Positions 60,401 through 64,000 of a DNA stretch of 64,000 nt are shown piece after piece. Position numbers and translations under genes: made by a program. Below the pieces are notes generated by a model that did not search any database, was not told where the DNA came from, and worked only from the letters and a program-made list of their open reading frames with translations. Source of the DNA: Mesobacterium_A hydrothermale (GTDB taxonomy: Bacteria > Pseudomonadota > Alphaproteobacteria > Rhodobacterales > Rhodobacteraceae); the NCBI RefSeq assembly GCF_035818635.1, contig NZ_JAYLLH010000010.1, positions 1 to 64,000 on the forward strand. The letters are read 5' to 3'. Numbering within the stretch: the stretch's first letter is position 1; the number at the start of each line of letters is the position of its first letter.

Positions 60401-61024
60401 TCACTCCCACTTGTAGTTGAAGCTGACCGAGATCCGTTCGTCTTCGTCCGCCATGTTCAGCGGTACTTCGTGGCGCAGCCAGCTTTCCCAAAGCAGCACG
60501 TCGCCCACCTGTGGAGCTTCATAAACAAAGGCGCGCAGCTCTTCACGGCAGCCTTTGCGGCGCGGCGGGGCCGCCATCATGAACGGCAGGCGCGGATCTT
60601 CCAGCTTCAGCTTGCCAGCGCCGTCGGGCATCGCGACATAGGTCGTGCCCGAGATCACCGAATGCGGGTGGATATGGCTGGCGTGCGTGCCGCCCGGAGG
60701 CAGGATGTTGATCCAGAGGTCTTCCAGCACCAGCTTGCGGTCGCCAAGGTCGAACTCCAGGTCCGCGGCGAAGGCCGCGACATGGGCGTCAAGCGCTGTC
60801 ACCAGGTCGGCGAAGATCGGGAACCGCCAGGGCAGATCGGTGAGCGAGGCATAAGAGGTGTAGCCGGGGTAATCGTTGGCCTCGGACCAGTCCTGACCGG
60901 CTTCGTCATCCTCGGCAATCGAATAGCAGGACGCCTCCAGCTCTTCGGGGTCGATGGCGGGGCCGTGTTCGGACAGATGTGCCTTGTACAGACGGGTGGC
61001 AAAGAGGGAACGGATGGTGGGCAT
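60401..61024 (-). CDS. TIGR02466 family putative 2-oxoglutarate/iron oxygenase
   Basis: The 207-residue protein shows LEDLWINILPPGGTHASHIH, PHSVISGTTYVAMPDGAGKL and LLWESWLRHEVPLN. The H-x-H (HIHPHS) and the distal RHEVP histidine fit a jelly-roll Fe(II)/2-oxoglutarate fold. TIGR02466 members have no proven substrate. It lies between rplP and rpmC, convergent with the lipoprotein gene. Confidence 0.88.
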   Translation of the reverse strand: MPTIRSLFATRLYKAHLSEHGPAIDPEELEASCYSIAEDDEAGQDWSEANDYPGYTSYASLTDLPWRFPIFADLVTALDAHVAAFAADLEFDLGDRKLVLEDLWINILPPGGTHASHIHPHSVISGTTYVAMPDGAGKLKLEDPRLPFMMAAPPRRKGCREELRAFVYEAPQVGDVLLWESWLRHEVPLNMADEDERISVSFNYKWE

Positions 61025-61111
61025 GGTAAAGGCTTTCGTGGCATTGTCCGGTGCGCGTCATCCTATCGCCTAGCCCCTGCGGCATGGCGCTGCAAGGCGG
61101 TCGCGTCCCCC

Positions 61112-61149
61112 GCAGAAAAAGAAAACCCCCGCCGCTTGCACGCCGGGGG
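61112..61149 (-). terminator. Terminator after rplP
   Basis: On the minus strand CCCCCGGCG...GCGGGGG forms the stem, followed by TTTTCTTTTT. It lies 39 bases after the rplP stop and closes the S10-type transcript. Confidence 0.85.
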
Positions 61150-61187
61150 TCCTTGATTTGATGCCGTGGGTCACAACCCACCGCCGC

Positions 61188-61601
61188 TTACCAGTCCTCG
61201 CGAACCACAACGCGGGTCTTGATCGGCAGCTTCATCGCTGCCAGGCGCAGGGCCTCGCGGGCGATGTCTTCGTTGACGCCGTCGATCTCGAACATCACGC
61301 GGCCCGGCTTGACCTTGCAGGCCCAGTAGTCAACGGAGCCCTTACCTTTACCCATACGGACTTCGGTCGGCTTTGAGGTGACCGGGGTATCCGGGAAGAT
61401 ACGGATCCAGACGCGACCCTGACGCTTCATGTGACGCGTCATGGCCCGACGGGCGGCTTCGATCTGGCGGGCGGTGACCCGCTCGGGTTCCAGAGCTTTC
61501 AGGCCGAAGTGACCAAAGTTCAGATCAGAGCCGCCCTTGGCCTCGCCCTTGATCCGCCCTTTGAACATCTTGCGGAACTTCGTACGTTTCGGTTGAAGCA
61601 T
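61188..61601 (-). CDS. rplP: 50S ribosomal protein L16
   Basis: The 137-residue protein shows MLQPKRTKFRKMFKGRIKGE and GKGKGSVDYWACKVKPGRVM, the L16 signature. It helps organise the A-site tRNA. It is 13 bases after rpsC. Confidence 0.98.
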   Translation of the reverse strand: MLQPKRTKFRKMFKGRIKGEAKGGSDLNFGHFGLKALEPERVTARQIEAARRAMTRHMKRQGRVWIRIFPDTPVTSKPTEVRMGKGKGSVDYWACKVKPGRVMFEIDGVNEDIAREALRLAAMKLPIKTRVVVREDW

Positions 61602-61614
61602 TTTTCAAACCTCC

Positions 61615-62325
61615 TCAGCGACGACCGCCGCCAGCACCACGAGGTGCCGGGCCGTCTTGCAGTTCCTGCGCCTTGCGGTCGCGTGCCGAAGGATCGTGCT
61701 CCATGATCTCGCCTTTGAAGATCCAGACCTTGATCCCGATGATGCCGTAAGGGGTCGTTGCCTCGATGTGGCTGTAATCGATGTCGGCCCGCAGGGTATG
61801 GAGAGGCACGCGGCCTTCACGATACCATTCGGTCCGTGCGATTTCAGCACCGCCCAGACGGCCGGCCACATTCACGCGGATGCCCAGGGCACCCATACGC
61901 ATGGCGTTCTGCACGGCGCGCTTCATGGCGCGACGGAAGGACACCCGGCGTTCCAGCTGCTGTGCGATCGATTCACCGACCAGACGCGCGTCCAGTTCCG
62001 GCTTGCGCACTTCAACGATATTGAGGTGCAGCTCGCTTGCGGTCATCGCGGCGATTTTCTTGCGCAGGGTTTCGATGTCTGCGCCTTTCTTGCCGATGAT
62101 GACGCCCGGACGGGCGGTGTGGATGGTGACGCGGCATTTCTTGTGCGGACGCTCGATGATGACGCGCGCCACACCGGCCTGCTTGCACTCTTCGTGGATG
62201 AAATCGCGGATCGCGAGGTCTTCCAGCAGAAGATCACCGTAGTCCTTGGTGTCGGCGTACCAGCGGCTGTCCCAGGTGCGGTTCACCTGCAGGCGCATGC
62301 CGATCGGATTGGTTTTGTTACCCAT
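61615..62325 (-). CDS. rpsC: 30S ribosomal protein S3
   Basis: The 236-residue protein begins MGNKTNPIGMRLQVNRTWDS. The KH domain has PGVIIGKKGADIETLRKKIA, and the C-terminal domain GRLGGAEIARTEWYREGRVP. It lies at the mRNA entry tunnel. One-base overlap with the rplV stop. Confidence 0.98.
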   Translation of the reverse strand: MGNKTNPIGMRLQVNRTWDSRWYADTKDYGDLLLEDLAIRDFIHEECKQAGVARVIIERPHKKCRVTIHTARPGVIIGKKGADIETLRKKIAAMTASELHLNIVEVRKPELDARLVGESIAQQLERRVSFRRAMKRAVQNAMRMGALGIRVNVAGRLGGAEIARTEWYREGRVPLHTLRADIDYSHIEATTPYGIIGIKVWIFKGEIMEHDPSARDRKAQELQDGPAPRGAGGGRR

Positions 62326-62705
62326 TAGGCTTGCTCCTCGATCTGGCGCACCTTGATGGTGAGTTCCGAAAACGGCTTGTGGATCTTACCGAACCGGCCA
62401 CGGGCACGGGGACGACCGCGCTTCATGATCAGGTTCTTGCCCACATAGGCTTCGGCGACGATGAGTTCATCGACGTCCAGGCCGTGGTTGTTTTCGGCGT
62501 TGGCGATGGCCGACTGAAGGCACTTCTTCACGTCAACCGCGATCCGTTTTTTCGAGAAGGTCAGGTCCGTCAGGGCCTTGTCCACCTTCTTGCCACGGAT
62601 CAGCGCGGCCACCAGGTTCAGTTTCTGCGGGCTGGTGCGAAGCATGCGCAGCTTTGCCATCGCTTCGTTGTCAGCCACGCGGCGGGGGTTCTTTTCCTTG
62701 CCCAT
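62325..62705 (-). CDS. rplV: 50S ribosomal protein L22
   Basis: The 126-residue protein shows LRTSPQKLNLVAALIRGKKV and MKRGRPRARGRFGKIHKPFS, the loop that lines the exit tunnel. It is 3 bases from rpsS. Confidence 0.98.
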   Translation of the reverse strand: MGKEKNPRRVADNEAMAKLRMLRTSPQKLNLVAALIRGKKVDKALTDLTFSKKRIAVDVKKCLQSAIANAENNHGLDVDELIVAEAYVGKNLIMKRGRPRARGRFGKIHKPFSELTIKVRQIEEQA

Positions 62706-62708
62706 GAC

Positions 62709-62987
62709 TTACTTCCGCTTCGCTTTTTTGTCAGCCGCGTGACCGTAGTAGGTCCGGGTCGGCGAATATTCACCGAACTTCTGGCCGATCATGTCTTCGG
62801 TTACCAGCACGGGGACGTGCTTCTGGCCATTGTAGACGCCAAACGTCAGGCCCACGAACTGGGGCAGGATCGTCGAGCGGCGCGACCAGATCTTGATGAC
62901 TTCGTTCTTGCCGGCTTCGCGCGACTTCTCGGCCTTTTTCAGGACGTAGCTGTCGACAAAGGGGCCCTTCCAAACAGAGCGTGACAT
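62709..62987 (-). CDS. rpsS: 30S ribosomal protein S19
   Basis: The 92-residue protein starts MSRSVWKGPFVDSYVLKKAE and has the signature FVGLTFGVYNGQKHVPVLVT and GEYSPTRTY. It lies 3 bases after rplB. Confidence 0.98.
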   Translation of the reverse strand: MSRSVWKGPFVDSYVLKKAEKSREAGKNEVIKIWSRRSTILPQFVGLTFGVYNGQKHVPVLVTEDMIGQKFGEYSPTRTYYGHAADKKAKRK

Positions 62988-62990
62988 ATA

Positions 62991-63833
62991 TTAGCGCCCC
63001 TTCTTCTTGGCGTGACGCGAGCGCAGGATGAGCTTCTGCGACGCCTTGTTGGTGTTGCGGGTGCGCGTGCCCTTGGTGTCCTTGCCCCACGGGGTAACCG
63101 GGGTACGACCACCAGAGGTCCGGCCTTCACCACCACCATGGGGGTGATCGATCGGGTTCATCGCGACACCGCGAACCGACGGACGCACGCCCTTGTGGCG
63201 AATACGGCCGGCTTTGCCGTAGTTCTGGTTGCTGTTGTCGGGGTTCGACACTGCACCGACGGTCGCCATGCATTCCTGACGCACCAGGCGCAGTTCGCCC
63301 GAGGACAGGCGGATCTGGGCATAGCCACCATCACGGCCGACGAACTGGGCATAGGTGCCAGCGGCGCGTGCGATCTGACCGCCCTTGCCGGGCTTCAGTT
63401 CGATGTTGTGGACGATCGTCCCGATCGGCATGCCCGAGAACGGCATCGCGTTGCCGGGCTTGATGTCGGCCTTGGTCGAAGCGACAACCTTGTCACCCAC
63501 GGCCAGGCGCTGCGGCGCCAGGATGTAGGCCTGTTCGCCATCTTCATACTTGATCAGCGCGATAAAGGCGGTCCGGTTCGGATCGTATTCGATCCGCTCG
63601 ACGGTGGCCGCCACGTCGAACTTGTTGCGCTTGAAATCGACGATCCGATAGAGGCGCTTTGCCCCACCCCCGCGACGACGCGAGGTGATCCGCCCGGTGT
63701 TGTTCCGGCCGCCCGACTTCGTCAGACCCTCGGTGAGGGCCTTGACAGGACGTCCTTTCCACAGCTCCGAACGGTCGATCAGCACCAGCCCGCGCTGGCC
63801 CGGCGTCGTCGGCTTATACGACTTGAGTGCCAT
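62991..63833 (-). CDS. rplB: 50S ribosomal protein L2
   Basis: The 280-residue protein shows GGRNNTGRITSRRRGGGAKR, GRDGGYAQIRLSSGELRLVR and the catalytic-core histidine region AMNPIDHPHGGGEGR. It is required for peptidyl transfer. The upstream genes of the S10 operon (rplW and others) are outside the window or begin beyond the gap. Confidence 0.98.
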   Translation of the reverse strand: MALKSYKPTTPGQRGLVLIDRSELWKGRPVKALTEGLTKSGGRNNTGRITSRRRGGGAKRLYRIVDFKRNKFDVAATVERIEYDPNRTAFIALIKYEDGEQAYILAPQRLAVGDKVVASTKADIKPGNAMPFSGMPIGTIVHNIELKPGKGGQIARAAGTYAQFVGRDGGYAQIRLSSGELRLVRQECMATVGAVSNPDNSNQNYGKAGRIRHKGVRPSVRGVAMNPIDHPHGGGEGRTSGGRTPVTPWGKDTKGTRTRNTNKASQKLILRSRHAKKKGR

Positions 63834-63978
63834 GCTTTCTGTCTTCCGTTAGCTAATGCCCCGGATCAGCCCGGGGCGATGTTGAGGCCCCCCGAAGGTG
63901 ACCGATGATATAGGGCCCCGAAGGTCCCCGGTTAGGCGTTCCGCCTGCTGTCTGCACCGGGATGCGAACAACAGCAAA

Positions 63979-64000
63979 GCCCCGGAACGAATCCGGGGCT
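63979..64000. other. Inverted repeat at the right edge
   Basis: AGCCCCGG and CCGGGGCT flank a 6-7 base loop at the very end of the window. It may be a terminator belonging to whatever lies to the right. The 167 bases between rplB and the edge hold no gene. Confidence 0.4.

Noticed and set aside
1..64000. CRISPR arrays, complete insertion sequences or prophages
   Set aside because: No regularly spaced repeats of 25-40 bases, no transposase or integrase frame, and no run of phage structural genes were found.

Overview
The window is chromosomal DNA of an alphaproteobacterium, almost certainly a member of the Rhodobacteraceae (Roseobacter/Rhodobacter type). The signs are uniformly high GC, the bztABCD/aapJQMP amino-acid transporter, an ATP12-family chaperone gene, the rpmH-rnpA-yidD...yidC cluster and the S10-spc-alpha ribosomal gene order. 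The species cannot be named from this sequence alone.

Layout. 1-2450 is an accessory edge: the 3' end of an MmeI-like methyltransferase gene cut by the window border, tRNA-Glu, decayed gene remnants including a PIN-like pseudogene with an in-frame TAG, and tRNA-Tyr. 2587-7946 holds rlmB, a zinc-ribbon ORF, ribB-ribH-nusB (riboflavin synthesis plus an antitermination factor), two small membrane proteins, a 169-nt structured RNA candidate (6S-like) and mmcB. 8092-12529 is a second accessory patch: a large RTX/DUF4214 secreted protein, a shattered CHAT-domain pseudogene and tRNA-Thr. 12669-26933 carries housekeeping and catabolic genes (MFS exporter, metG, an M24 protein lacking its metal ligands, FKBP isomerase, haloacid dehalogenase, three alpha/beta hydrolases, a PLP dehydratase, a histidine kinase, and a flavoprotein disulfide reductase with a TVP38 membrane protein).

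27217-36052 is the rpmH-rnpA-yidD-ttcA-EAL-yidC-MOSC-engB-argB-ferredoxin-sixA string, mostly joined by ATGA-type overlaps. 36295-40853 (minus strand) is the glutamate/glutamine/aspartate ABC transporter, with a stem-loop just after the substrate-binding gene. 41061-47852 (minus) holds ATP12, a HAD phosphatase, an RluA-type pseudouridine synthase, crcB, rarA, a Do-type protease and aroG. aroG is preceded by a 25-codon leader peptide containing Phe-Trp-Tyr-Tyr-Phe and a terminator/antiterminator arrangement. 48166-63833 (minus) is the ribosomal protein, rpoA, secY and adk cluster. It is broken into separate transcription units by a P450 gene between rplO and rpmD and by a lipoprotein gene plus a TIGR02466 oxygenase gene between rplP and rpmC; strong terminators sit at both breaks.

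No CRISPR array, intact insertion sequence or complete prophage was seen. The most interesting items are the leaderless-looking aromatic attenuator of aroG, the 6S-like RNA locus, the split ribosomal operon, the RibB with a dead GTP cyclohydrolase half, and two families of intergenic repeats that occur side by side.
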